Below, piece by piece: positions 33,701 through 48,700 of a DNA stretch of 64,000 nt. How positions within the stretch are numbered: position 1 is the first letter of the stretch; each line of letters starts with the position of its first letter. The position numbers were made by a program, and so were the translations under genes. Below the pieces are notes generated by a model. The model was given only the letters and a program-made list of their open reading frames with translations, did no database searches and had not been told where the DNA came from. Location: the NCBI GenBank assembly GCA_934047225.1, contig OW204005.1, positions 20,220,396 to 20,284,395 on the forward strand. Reading direction: 5' to 3'. The DNA is from Ypsolopha sequella. Its lineage: Eukaryota > Arthropoda > Insecta > Lepidoptera > Ypsolophidae.

Positions 33701-36700
33701 TGAATAGCACTATCTCAGATAAGTCTTTAACTAAATAAGGAAGGTCATTTTTGTAAATTAAAAACAATCAAGGCCCCAATGTGGAACCCTGCGGGACACG
33801 TATTTTAAACAATACTCCAGATAACTTTACTCCGTTAATGTCTACCTTTTTAATTCAATCAAGGTTTGATTTCAATAACGCCAAAGATTTACCCGTCACT
33901 CCATAGTGATCCAATTTACATAAAAGTGTTTCATGATTAACGCAATCAAAAGCTTTTGAGAAAACACACCGAACGCATTCTGCCTCCCTTCCTAAGCATC
34001 AAATATGTGCTTGACTAAAGCAACTCCTGCATCTGTGGTTGACCTCCTTCTAGTGAATCCATATTGTTCACAGTGAAGCAATTTATTTAAATTAAAATTA
34101 GATAATAATTGATCAAAAACATTTGTTTTTTTAAATTTTACTCATTACTGGTAAAACTGACACCGGTCTATAGTTGGAAGGGTCTTCACTGTCGCCCGAT
34201 TTAAAAAGAGGGATCAATTTACTCAACTTCATTAAATCAGGAAAGACACCATCATCTACAAATTTATTAAAAATTAAAGCTAAATAAGGAGCTATTAAAT
34301 CAACAACAGAACTTATAACTTTAACAGATAGGCCGCATAAATCCTTTGTTATTTTTAAATTTAGAGATTTAAATGCTTTAATGACATGTATAGTTTGCCG
34401 GTGAGCGAGGGTGCTGGTACAGTCAAGCTATACACATTGTACTTTACTTTACTACTCCTATGTAGGAGCTTTTGTTGTACCGCAAGTATATAACTTGACG
34501 TGGTCCATGACTGTACAACGCGGCGAACTGTCGGACCCCAAAATATGAAGATGGTGCTGCGTTAGTTTACACTGGCAAACCTGTTAGTCTGTTAGCAAAG
34601 GTTTCGTTCAAAAAGCCATTCAACTATAAGGTCATATTTTGTTTACAGGTACTAAGAATAAAAAAAGCTGAATTAAACGAAAGCGTTAGCCAGAAACTAA
34701 AAAGCTCAGGTAAGTTACGAAACATTCATCATTCTTCCATACTTACTCGTATTTTAAATTCATACAATTCACAATGAAACCTCAACATCTCCCGCATCAA
34801 ACAAATGAACATTGAGGCAACAAGTACCCTATCCACGAATAACACCCAGTGGACACCTAATTGGAGCTATTTTGCTTCAAAAACATTCTGTCAAGGACAG
34901 TGGTGTGCGGGGCTGGTGCGGAGACAAACAACCGCGTCACAGTAGTGTCGATCATAATTTATATAAATATTCATTTCGAAATCCAGACTCAATAGTGTAA
35001 GGTAGTTGGTGTGATCTTAAGAAATATGTATTAATTATATTTTATCGATATTAAACTAAAAAACTGCCCTGATGCAACTGCAATTACTCATTTGTATGTC
35101 GCAGACCCAACTAACGCCATCTATCGAGCATAGTCGAAAACGCCGAGAAGTTTACTTGGGTAAGGTAGATACAGCGATGGCAACACTAGTTTTCGGTAGT
35201 TTGACGTTTTTGACGTTTCTTTTGGCGGTGGAGTGCTGGCAACTGCTGTCCGCCATCATTCTGTTGGAGAACGTTGAGACGAACGGTCATTACCAGGGGG
35301 GTGAATCTTACCTGTTAGCATTAGAAAATAAAAAATGTACGACAACTTCTGCCATCTAAGACACAGGGAACATAAACTTGGACGCTAGTTACACTTTTAG
35401 CTACCTAGATGTCGTTGTGTTAGTTTTGTTGTTTTTATTTTTATGAGGCAGCATTATGATTATGACCAGCGTTGCCAATTTTTGAGGAATTCCCCAAATT
35501 GCGGGGAATCTCAAGTTGATTGGGGATTGATATGTGGCAGGTAAATAGTTTTCAATTTGCCGTTCCGCTAATTGAAAAATTTATTTTCTATAAAGCCGAA
35601 CTCGAAAGTCTTTCAACAAAAAGTGAAAAACAGGTGCGATGACGAGCGGAGCGAGAAGGAGCCTGTTAGGTTAAAATGTCAGTACATATTGGGAGCCGAG
35701 TATATGTCATAGACAAATAGTAAAAATTCCGCCGTTTAACCGTAAACTGGGACTTGAATTTTTTTACGATAAAATTTATAAATTTTAAATTTACTTATTT
35801 TTATTTTAGCATCGTCTAAGTATTCTCCTTGCTATTATTTTTAGTCATATTCGTATAAGATTTTACCGTACCTCTTACCTTTCTCGAGATATAAGTCACA
35901 CAGATGTTCTTTCTATTATATCTCGGTATACAGTACTTAATTACAGGTGACTTTTAATGTAACCCCGATAATTTGATAGATTGAAGAAGAATAAAAACTT
36001 GTTTTATAATAAAAAAATTAATAAAAAAAAGTTAGAGCCACTTAAATATTTATGTACAATCCAAGGAATTGATGATCGCCTGAAGAGAAACGACGAATTG
36101 ATGGCGCGAAGTTATTTTAATTGTAGATCTCAATATTTTGGACTATTTTAAACTTAAAAGTAACATTATATATCATTGTAGTATAAAAACGCAGAAATAA
36201 AAGTAAATCTGGATGTGAGGAGATTCTGAACCTGGATTATTTTGAACTTGTTCCGTATTGGAATGACTAGGATAACCACAAATTATATTCCAAAGTTACT
36301 TATTTTCACATTTTTGAGTTAAAAAAGTATTTTACGTCTATGCTTTTGACCCTCTCATGTTACCTTTATACTTTATACAATTAAAAATGTTACTTTTACG
36401 ACCAAATTTTTTTACGTTTCCCATAAAACAAAAAAAAAAAAATGTGAAATTGCGCACTTGATTTTGTGACCTGCGTGGCACAGAGAGCGGTCATGTAACC
36501 ACCATAAACCACTATTTTGTACTAAAAACATATTAATTTTTAAAGGAAATGTTAATTTTGTCGTGAAAATGTTACCTACTTCTTGTTCTTGACTGTCTGC
36601 CACTGGCAGCACTGCTCTGACCGGGAATTTGATAAATTAGCGTTGGCAACCCCGATGTTGACAATTATTCTTGAACTTGAAATGAATTTTTCAGTTAGAA

Positions 36701-39700
36701 TATCTTATTTCGTAAATTGCTCAATATCTCTAATAATTTGACGACTTTGGCAGTTTTTGGTTTTTGTGATATAGTGCTTACCTGTCAGTTGTCACATAGT
36801 GCTTGCTGACTCCGAACACCGAATTGCCTACGAAAATGCCTAGAAGATCGTTTACAAAATGTCATTTCGGATGTGAATCTGATGGTATGTATAAAATCAC
36901 AGATTTTAATAAAAACCATTGGTTATAGGTACACTACTAAACTAATCTTGCATTATTTGGTTTGTTTCAGTTCCTATTCATCACTTTCCGTCATATGAAT
37001 ATCCACATGAAGAAAGATTCCAGTTGTGGAAATCAGTGCTAGATTTAGCTACACAAAATAGGGGCAATGCATACATATACAACAGTATCAGATTGTGTCA
37101 CAGGCGTTTTGATAAAATGTATTGTCTACCAAGTAAACGGCTGACGGCGAATAGTATTCCAACTTTAAATCTCCGTAAGTAACTTGATATGGTTGCAGTG
37201 TATTTTATTGTAACTTGATTTGTATATCCATCAATTAAATAATTCAGATCAAATGTTGTAACTAAATTATGATCATTTTCTGTTTATCCAATGACTAATT
37301 TTCTGTATATTAACTTTTATTATTATATTTTCAGCGTCTTCCTCGGGCCTCAGTAACCAGTCGTCTCATTCAAAACAGCCTTTTATTGAAAATGCATTGT
37401 CTTCACAAGAATTACAAGTTTCTACAGGTAAATACCTACATGCTATTATTTTCTCACCTTCTGCGGGGCGAGCACGGGTGTTCCAAAGACGTTTTTGACA
37501 AGACGTGATAAGTGTAAAATTTCTTGCTAATTGTCTTAAATGCTATTATGGGTCAACCGTGTGACTCGTTCTTGCGGCTCGACATGACTTTCTTGTTATT
37601 AACTTCATAGTGTGAGTTCATCTGAATATGCTACCAAATAAAATAATGTTTATAAGAATGCAGTTCATAAGGCTAAATAACATTTTAATCTTTCTGGGGA
37701 CTAATTCATTTTTGACACATGTGTAAATAAAGCTCCTTGAGTTTGACGATTATTTCTCATTGTTGTTTGATACAAAAATATGGAAGGAAAAAAACAGTAT
37801 GTGTCAGAATATATATATTTAGATAGCTTGTACAAGATGTAAACTTGTAAACTTAATTATGTACTTCCTACAATGAGGGGAACAAAAAAAAAAAAATAAT
37901 AAAAAAAGAACAAAAAATATCTTTGTTACAAAAAAAAATAATACGAATAAAAAAACATTTAAAAAAGTAACAGTTTTCTTCTAGTTAACATCCAAAGTAC
38001 AAATTTATATGCTAGTTTGTTCAATTGAAAAAAAAAATAAGGCTTAATATTTTAAAAAAAGAACAAGATTCTTTGAATGCAGTTTTACTTTTTCAATGCA
38101 TCCACCGGGCCTGTATATTCATTATTATTATTATTATTTCTGTGTTTAATATTATATTTTCAGCGTCTTCCTCGGGCCTCAGTAACAAGCCAGAAAAATG
38201 AGAACAAAAGTTTTTAAAAACTGTCAGATATGCAATATGACATGCAAGAGCACAATACCTCCTCAAGAAAAGGATTTAATCTTAACTCTAGGAAAAGGTC
38301 ACTTAATCATCCTTCGGAGCATATAACTGAATGCCTTAATGAATTGTTCAAGGTTGTTCAGACTTGCCTCAAAGAATTCCCCAACAAAAATGATTTGATA
38401 ATTAATATGAAAAATTGCATTAAAATATTTTGTCATTTTAATTTTGAATGGCCAATTCATAAAACTGATCTATAGATATTCATTGTGAGTCTCGGAATAG
38501 ATATCACAGCTGGGTAAAAGAGGTGAATAAAATATTATTTGGTAAAATTAGTAGATTTGATGAAGACAACGAAGTGAAGGCAGAAGCTTTAAGTACTATT
38601 CCGTACATAGAAGGATTAAAAAATGAACCACATTTAATAAGATTTTCGGTAAATTTTTCATGTATAGATGTATTTTCGTGCATTAAAAAAAGTTTTCATA
38701 GTTAATTCCTTGTTTAATTTCCTTGAACTGCAAATATATAAAATATGTCAGCGGGGGATCCATTTAAAGATAAATCATTTTTATCCTTAATTGAAATTCT
38801 CAGTTCGTCATGTTACGATACGGTGAGATTTTTCATGTAAGGATAAAATGATTTATTTTTAGACTTATTGGAAAAATTATACTAATAAAAAGTGACATCT
38901 AGCGACATTTTCAAGAACTAAAATAACGCCATCTATTACTTAGGGTTATACAACAATACACAATGGAAGAGAGAGTGGCGCATCTATTCTGGGTGTATTA
39001 TCTATGGTCATTACTTTGATAGTGCGTCGCTGTATCGAACTTACTGCGTTTATCGACCGAGAAATCCGTATCTATCCATCTGATCGTTGCACGTTGGTTG
39101 TTTTCTGTTAATTTGTTTGCAACAGTGAAAATATACGTCTATACTAAACAACCGAACTATTATTTTGAGTTCGCCATGTCTGATAATTCAATTCAATTCA
39201 ATTCAATTTATTTTCATTTAAGTTGTTAGTATTACAAAGAGGAAAAAAAACTTAACCTAAGGTTAGTACAATACAGAAAAGAGCGTCAGTTTATATAAAC
39301 ACATCTTTGTAAAAACTAACAGTAAACACAATATAAATATGAATTATGTCGGCTCCCAGACTAGAGTTCTCCGTTGCATGGGATGCCTTTTGTTATTTTC
39401 GCCACAAGGCGCCCAGTGCTTGAAGCTAAATGTATATACAATACAAAACAAAAAGTTCAATTTATTTTAGTTAAATTTATACAAACAAATACACAAGAAA
39501 AAAATTGTAATTAAAAGTATTTTAACAAACTTAAGTAAAGATGAATACTTATATAAATAAATATTATAATTTATATATTATAAAAAAAAAAAAAAAGTAA
39601 ACAAAGCTGTATGCACGTGCAATAAATTAAAACAATGTAAAATGATGGATACTTATATGAATAGTATAAAGCTATGATATAACACATAATAGACTTTCAA

Positions 39701-42700
39701 TGTCATCATATGAATGTGATAAAAGCCAAGAATGAAGCTTTTCTAACAGTTTCTTTTTTAACTTTGTATGATCTGTAAGAGACAGTTGCTTACTAATTTG
39801 ATTATAGATGAAGGGACCTAGGAAAGATAAATAACCAAGGTGGATATAATGTACCAAAGTTACTTCTGAAAATGCGGCGGCAATGTGGAAAATGTAGACC
39901 CTTTGCCCTTGAGTTACAAAATACAGCCACCCGTGCTCACCTCCGCAGCTTCGATCACCTGCGGCAACCAGCCTCAGCCACTACCGCTCGCACGATTGCC
40001 TATACATTGTTACTGCGGGCGAGGGCTACCCTCCCTCCGCGCCTCCAGCTTTTTGTTTACACTCTCGGGTTAGTAACCCCAAGACTGCGTTGAGTCGGGG
40101 TACTCTAATTCGGTTTTGGAACACATTCAAACTGCGTGGCGTCGGGTTGGTAGGCACAAAATCTGTCGTGGTAGGGCAAACTGACAGGACAGCGTGGTAA
40201 AAAGTGTTCTGTGGGACAGCGACAAAGACAGAACAGACCAAGAAGTTTATTACTTATCGCCAAAGACATTGTCTTTGCTTATAGCTTCTTGGGACAGATT
40301 CTTCAGATTATCCTCAAAAATAAACGATAAAGTGACTTTATACAGATACTAAAAACGCTGTATGGGTGTAGGCGAAATTTCCTTTACTATTACTAACTAT
40401 TATTTTTAAGGAAGAGGAATTTTGAAGCTGAAAGTATTAAAATTATAGTGCAAACTATTATTTCAAGTAATATATATTTTAAAACTGAAAGTGCAAAATA
40501 TAGTGCAAAGTATTATTTTAAAGCTAAGCTTTTTAAAGTGGGCATTATTATTATAAAAGTTCATTTACCTATATGTATGAACTCTTATATCCCATTAACA
40601 AATTTAATGTTTTTACAGGTCGTCCAATGAAAGGTTTTTTAGATTGTCTTCTAGAACTTCAGTCTGAGGGACTACTAACAGACAAAGAAATAACTGAAGA
40701 AGTGGACGGCATGATAGAAGCGGGATCAGATACTACTTCAAGAGCATTATTGTTTATCCTAATTCTTCTAGCGTCACATTCCGACGTTCAAGACCGTGTC
40801 CACACAGAGTAAGTGGTAAAGACCTTTTTTGCAGATGTGTTCTGTGCAGTAGGTAGTCTTAGATATTCATGGGTGGGTTAGGAGGCGGCAAATCGTATTC
40901 GCCAAGAGCGTAGAAATCATAAATATGACTCTGCCATCAAATTATTGTGTTCATGCAGACACCCAGGCCTATTTTTTAGTTGACGATGTAAGAACATACC
41001 TTCCTTCTTTTGTTATATCATAGCAAGCAGACGTAGCGTGGGCGTCCTTAAAAATATATATGTATTATTGTATTATATGTTAAGTAGTTTTTTTTCGTAA
41101 AAATACTTCCCGCGCCCCTAGGCACGTGCCTAATTTGCCTTAAGGGTAATCCACCTCTGGCGAGCGTGCCATTGGTCTGAGAACCTCAAGGTTTGGCACG
41201 TGATGACGGAAAGCAGCTTGACGGAATGATATTAGTACCGTGAAAGCGTGGGAGGCCGCTGGTGTGGGACGCAACACGTGTGTCGGTACATACACTCCCA
41301 TGTCATTTAGCCGAAGACCTCAAGCGGTGCAGGTATGTTGTTCTGGGAAATAATTACCTATTTGCGCTTTTTGGGGTCGAAACCCTGGATTCGTGGGGTC
41401 CCGAAGAGCGTATTCTTTTTAAAGTTTCTGCTCGCCTGGTCAGCGTCACGGGTGACCCACAGGCTGGCACATTCCTGTGACAGCGATTAAGTTTAGCGAT
41501 CCAGTGTGGGAATGTCGCCAGCATACTGGGCACTTTGCCGCTGAGCAATGATATGGACAAAGTCTTTTTTATAATTATAAATTTTGACAAAGTTTTTATT
41601 TGTAAATTTTTTTATTATTATATATTTTTACGATTTTTTAGTATTTAGAATTATTAGGATTATTTAGTTTTAATTTAAGGTATAACCTTGTTTTAGTTAT
41701 TTTAATAATAATGTTTCCTAATTATATTAATTAATACAAATAAATAATAATTAAAATATAAAATATTTGTGTTTGGTGTAATAATAAGATTAAAAAAAAT
41801 AATATTAATCCAAACCAAATAATAATCCAATAATATATAATATAATCCAAACTAAAATGTTTATAGTTTATATCTTTTGAAGATTTTAAGAATATAACAT
41901 TTATACATACACATTCCAATGTGGTCTGTGCATACCTACATATAACATATATTCATACTGTTCATTATTAAATAACACGTTAAGTAATAGTGCAAAAAGA
42001 CAAGTTAAGAATAACAAATTAAAAATATAAGTTATTAGTATAAAATCCCCTTTTTTTGGAAAACTAATACATACCTTTTGTATTTTTATCATATACTTAC
42101 TCAGTTAATGATACCATCAAAAATACTGTTGTGATGATATTTTAAATTTTTTAGAATACAAGAAGTATTAGCTGAATCAAGTTGCAATGTCAACAAAAAC
42201 CACTTGTCAAGACTTGTTTATATGGAAGCAGTTATAAAAGAATCACTGCGGTTTCTAACTATTGGTCCTGTTATAGCGAGAAAAGTAACACGGGACTATA
42301 AGCAAGGTAAGATTATACTATTATAGACTTTAACTCTTGTCTTTGGTTTTAACAAAAACGGTTTTCGCATGCAAATTTTAAAACCGATCGCTCGAAGTGA
42401 TGATGAAGTTAAGTAAGGGTTAGTAACTAAGGGTATTTATTGTTTAAGGGATTATTGTTTTAATATGATAAAAGGGGGTTAAGGGTTTAAGCGTACGAGC
42501 AGTACATTATCCTGCTCGAGCCAACTGTCGTGCAAAGATCACGCACGCAAAACTTCAACTATTTTGAATTTACACTACCTACATTAGGACATCTTATTAA
42601 AAATTCCTGTACAATTTCTTTGATAATGTATGTAGAAAATTCTCGCGAATTTTGAGGCTCATAACTTTAAAAATACATGTCATCAAGGCCTTTTTAAGAA

Positions 42701-45700
42701 TCTTTGAGTTTTGCGATTTTTTGTATCGAGGGAATTTAATTTAATCACATTTTCATATCTACAAATGTCTGGTTTGTATGGAGCCTTAAGGCAAGGATAT
42801 TCGGAGAAATCTGTCTAGCTCCAACGCTTTCATTTAAATGTGTCAATCATGCAGTGGCGTGCATAGAACTTTTTTCCGGAATTCCCGGAATTTCCGGAAA
42901 ATTTAAATGATACTTTGAAAAAAAAAGTTTGTATGACGCCAGGGTAGGCACTGCCTACTCTAGAGTGAACATTTTCATACAAACTCTTTTTTTTAAAGTG
43001 TTATTTAAATTGTTTAATTTTTTTTATTGTCAATGTTGACCTTCTGATTGCTGTTCCGGAAAAAAGTTCTATGCACGCCACTGCAGTCATGCTCAGTGGA
43101 CGCAGGCCGTTCAGAAAATAGTTCTACTAATTATATTATTTAAACTATTTTACAAATATTGCTTAGATAAAAATTAGAAAATACTAAACCCTTTCGCTTG
43201 TTATATTTTTTATAACAAAACAATACGTTTACAATAAATGAAATGTTATTTAGCTGATAGTGATCTATTTTATTTATGAATTAATTAAATGCAATTATTG
43301 TTCACGCCACAAGCGTGACGTATTCGGATGAGTAATTTCGCAACACAGCGCCTGGCGCCAACTCGACTTGTGCGCCGGCGGCTTGTTCGCTCTGTTCCGC
43401 GGCAGACGTCTCCCGAAACACACGTGTGCACACTCGCGCCGCCGACACAACAAATCTCGCGTACCTTGTGCTCATACCAGTGTCGTGTCCACATTACTCC
43501 ACGAACCAATACATCCTGCTCAACCTGCCCAACAAGAAGGGACGCCACGCAGCGCATTCGCCGGCTCAAATAAACCATCCAGAACAAAGGTTAGTTCACT
43601 CACGTTTCTTCCACAATTCTCCCGTGTCAATCCTCAAATCCCATCAGCTCTGCATTTCCTGTAACCTCGCGGTTACAATTATGTTAATTAAAATGAAATA
43701 AATAATTTTTATAAAGACACGAAGAACAGAATAACATATATTATTAAAAATATATACAGTGTGTTCCTCGTACAAGTGCACATTCGAAAAGGGGTGAAAC
43801 TAGACCTTATTTTATCGACAAAAAAATGTATTTTTTTCCTTTTTTAGAAAATCTTAGTTTTATAAATTTACGTTTTAATTTTTTTTGCCTACTATGGAGA
43901 CTGAGCACGCGATATGACGGCAGTGCTTTGTATCACCATAGGTTTTAAAAATAGCGGGAAGTGAAGAGAAATAATTACGAAGATGAAAGATCTGACCTTG
44001 GGAAGGAGCTGCATGCACCACAAACCACGCTTCGCCTGAGCCACCAAGTCTCTGGTGTTCTCCAAGATGGTTTTCTTCTTCCTCTTCGTGCCTGGTTGCG
44101 CTCTTCTCGGCTAATCTTCTTCGTAATAGTAATAGATGAAAATGAGGCGCACAGCGGGTGCGATCTCAAAATGGCGGGCGGTAGGGTCGAGGTAGGACCT
44201 AGTCGAATGACAATCAGCGTATACCTCCGGCGTGAAAGGCTTCTGATTGACGACTGACTGATTTGCGTCCAAAACTAAGCGGGTGGAGATGCAGCGAAAA
44301 TGACAGTTGAAAATATTAATTCACAACTACCCCGCAGTATGAGAGCCACAAGAAGTGGCGCGAACATTTGCCCCCGGCGTTAAAACCATTGGTTTTAAAA
44401 TAAGAATAGAAAAGTAAAAATAAGACAGAGAATAACGAAATTTTGAAGCGGGGGCAAAGAAAGGAGTTATTGAGATGGGAGAGGGCAAAGACGCACGACA
44501 GGTCGTTTGTAAACACCTGTCGTCGTTTTGACAGAAGCTACCCTAATGACATTATCTTTGCCAGGGTATACAGCTACAATAACACCGAGCGGCCATTGAA
44601 GCGGTGGAGTGTTATCGGTAACTACAACGACAACAGATCCAATTTTGATTGGGTTGGAAGGTGTATTCCATTTTCCTCTAGACTGGAGAAGATGGAGATA
44701 ATCATTCTTCCATCGCCTTGCGAACGATTCTACCATTTGATCAAGCAACGCGTAGCGACGTAATAAATTAACTGGCTCATCAGCCACCTTACAAGCGGGT
44801 AATTCTTTTAAAGGAGTTGACATCAGAAAATGTGCAGGAGTTAACGCGCTAAGTTCAGATGGATCTTCACTCAGCAGCGTAAGCGGACGAGAATTTATGA
44901 CACATTCTATTTGCGTAACTACAGTTAATAATTCTTCGTAGGTCAACAGTTGAGTACCTACTACTCTATGCAAATGCGTCTTAAATCCTTTGACATATAT
45001 CTCATAATGTCCCCCAAAATGTGGGCTACGTGGAATATTAAATTTCCATTGTATTCTATGATCGGCAAGTTCATTCGCGAAAGACGTTTTAAATTCTTCG
45101 GAGTTTGTCAAATTGTAAATTTCTGAGAGGGCATTTCTAGCGCCTACAAAGTTCGTAGCATTATCTGAATATACGAAAGACACTGCTCCACGTCTAGATA
45201 AAAAACGTTTGAACGCGGAAAGAAAAGTGTTCGTGCTAAGATCAGTTGCCAATTCAACGTGAACTGCACGAGTCACCAGGCATACAAATATGCAGAGGTA
45301 ACATTTGACGGGACGGACTCCACGTTTTCGATACGGAGTGATACTGATAGGACCACAATAATCCACAGCGCAGTGGACAAAAGCTTTAGCCTCATTAACG
45401 CGGCATGATGGTAAATCTGCCATGAAAGGGAAGGTTTGTCTCGGCTTCGCCTTAAAACAATAATTGCAGCTATGTATTACGCGACGAACAATATTTCGAC
45501 AGGAAAGTATCCAAAATTTTTGGCGGATTATTGACATTAAAGCCACTGGTCCAGTGTGACAATTTTTGCGATGATAATGAATGATAATCAATTCGACAAT
45601 ATGATTTTTACGAGGTAACAACACAGGGTGTTGTTGATCGAACGTCATGTCTGTGTTGCGAAGTCGACCACCAACGCGTAACAATCCATTTTTATCTAAA

Positions 45701-48700
45701 AATGGCGATAGTCGATTTAAAGCGGGAGAACAAAGTTTATTTGACTTTAATCTTTTTATTTCATCAAGAAAATAAAATGCTTGAAGAGCTTTAATCAATG
45801 CAACTTCAGCGAAATCCATATCGGTAGCGGTAAAAATATTAGAGCGCGGTAAAATACGTAAAAATCGGTAGATGTAAATGATTGTGTGTAAAAGCACAAG
45901 CCATGACGAAATTCTTTCCGAAAGAGAAAGAAGTGGATGCGGTTCTTCATTACTAAAAGCGGGAAGAGAAATTGTTTTTGATTCCGGCAAGTTTTCTTCA
46001 ATAGAAGCTGATTCTATTGTTTTGATTGGCCACTCTTTAGCGTCCAGATAAAGCCAAGCAGGTCCAGTGAACCAGAGCGGGTGACTCATCAACTGCGTGG
46101 GAGTGAGACCACGGGAAAGACAGTCGCTCGGGTTTTGAGAACCAGCTGTATGGTAAAAACATTCAGCGGGAATAGCGGATATTATTTTTGTTATACGCGT
46201 CGCGACAAAGGTTTTAAACCTGTGCGGTGAGGAATGTATCCAGTGTAAAGTTACCATAGAATCGGTAAAACAGTAAATACGTTCAATATTGTGACGTATT
46301 TTATAAGCGTCAACTACACGACGAGTTAATTTCGACATGAGTAACGAGGCACAAAGCTCAAGGCGGGCGACACTGACGGTCTTGAGCGGACAGACTTTTG
46401 ACTTTGCGCATACCAGCCGAATGCTAGTGCAAGTGTCTGAGTCATCTTGTACTCTAATATATACGACACATCCGTATCCACGTTCACTTGCGTCTGCAAA
46501 TGATATTATCGAAATTTTCGAATTTTGGAACACGTCTAAGTGGCGTTTAATACGTAAATCCCGCAAAACAGGTAGCTCCTTCAAATAGTTTTGCCAAATC
46601 TGCGCAATATCAGAGGGTAGTGTTTCATCCCAGTCTAATTTTAAAATACAGATTTTCTGCAAGAGTAATTTTGCGTACAAGATCACAGGAGCGGTAAAGC
46701 CGAGGACGTCGTACTGACGTGCTATCACGGACAAAACATTGCGTTTAGTACATGGGCGACTATCTAGCGATACAGTAAAAGAGAACTCGTCAGAATCAGG
46801 CGACCACTGTAAGCCAAGAACTTTAAGAGTTTGAGTTTGTTCTTCAAAATTCTTACTAGAATTTAAGCGGTGAGTATCAGGCAGTGTATCAAGTAACTGT
46901 TGACAGTTACTAGACCACTTGACGAGCTCAAAGCCACCGGCCTTAAGCAATCCTACCAGCTCATCTCTGAGCTGTAAGGAGCCCTGCACGGTGGGCGTGC
47001 TATAGCAGATGTCGTCCATGTAACAGTTTCGTGCGGCTACAGTAGCGGCGAGCGGGTACGCTGAACTCCCATCCTCACAGAGTTTCCTGACTACTCTCAT
47101 CGCAAGGAAAGGGCTACTACGTAGTCCAAAGCAGACGCGATTGAACTGATAAGCGATAAGCGGTGAACACGTGTCAAAGCGGTATAAAAACTTTTGAAAT
47201 TTGCGATCATCGGCGTTAACCAAAACTTGTAAGAACATTTGTTTGATATCCGAGGTAAAAGCGATTTCATACAAGCGGAAGTCAAGTAAAATTAAAAACA
47301 AATCGTTTTGCAAATTAGCACCTGTGTGCAGCGTGTCATTTAATGAGACACGAGTACCATCAGCGGAGTCAGTCTTAGTACTGGCATTCATACAAATACG
47401 CACCTTTGTCGTTGATTTATCAACACGCACTACGGGATGATGCGGAATATAATAACCAAGAGATAATTGGTCATCATTATGAAGCGGGGATATGTAACCT
47501 TTAGTTAGGTATTCATTTATTATATTGTTATACTCGGAACGTAAATCTGCGTTAGAAACAAACCTACGCTCAAGAGACATAAAACACTTTTTTGCGTGAT
47601 GGTACGAGTTTCCTAGTATGTTAGGATTCCGTGCGAACGGTAAAGAAACCGAATAGCGACCAGCGGGGTCACGTGACACATTGTTAATAAATAATTTTTC
47701 ACATTCATCATTTGCGGGACTAGAAGCAGGTTCACAATGCACCTCTTCTAATTGCCAAAATTTTTGTAAAATAAAATCTATTGGCGGTTCAATCTCCATA
47801 TAAGAGCATAACGAAATTGAACATGCGGTATTTTGGTAAACAGGCGTATTACCAATTAGCGTAAAACCGAAGATGGTCTGAAATCCCGTCGGCGTACCCG
47901 GGGGACCAGAGACGCGGCCTGATAACAAGATATCCGCGAATAGAGATGCACCGATAAGAATATCAATCTCACCCGGTAAGTAAAATGTTTCATCAGCAAG
48001 TGTGATATCTTTTAAATACGAAAGCGTAGACAAATCCACCTGCACCGATGGTAAGTTGTCGGTAATACGGTCGATTACATAAGTGTCAAGCGAAATTGAA
48101 ACCGAATCATCAAATCGTGAAAACAATTTAAGGTTTGTCGCACCCTTAATTGGGTTTGATGAAGAGCCGATGCCCTTAACAAAAGCGCGGGGAATTTTCT
48201 CATATTTTAAGTTAAGCTTCTCACAACAGGAAACCGTCGAAAAACTGGATTGTGACGCAGGGTCGCAGAGCGCACGTAGACGGACAGACATACCGTTAGA
48301 ATCTTTCACGATCACTTGAATTGTACCTAAAAGGCATGTTTCATTACGCTGCGAGTTAGGCTGTAAGTTACATAAAGAAATATTATTACTCGCAGTTGGT
48401 ACGGATTGAGAATCATTAGTCATATGTTCTGTGTTAGTCGCCGATACGGCAGGATCCACCAACCTCGAAGATTGCGTATGTGTGCGTGGAGACACGGTAA
48501 TATTTTGACCAAGCGCGGTGTGAGTATTCATCACATTTTGTTTGCGGCACAACATCGAATGGTGTTTACAATTACAATGGCGGCAATTATAAGACGATTT
48601 ACAAGCGGAATTGTTATGCGTAATACTTAAACAATTGGTGCAACCGTTATTAGATTTGATGAACTGAAATCTTTTCTCGATATCTAGTTTCACAAATTCG

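Noticed and set aside
24032..34390. One old LINE split between 24032-24262 and 33090-34390 by the plus-strand LINE
   Set aside because: Both are minus-strand LINE relics flanking the insertion, but their C-terminal parts overlap in content (both cover the region before YNKLP), so they are more likely separate copies.
43961..44257. 98-codon plus-strand frame, also at 50332-50628
   Set aside because: It occurs in both LTRs of the BEL element and is antisense to it. It is LTR sequence, not a duplicated gene.
44443..44763. Plus frame over the BEL stop codon
   Set aside because: Shadow of the BEL coding sequence on the opposite strand.
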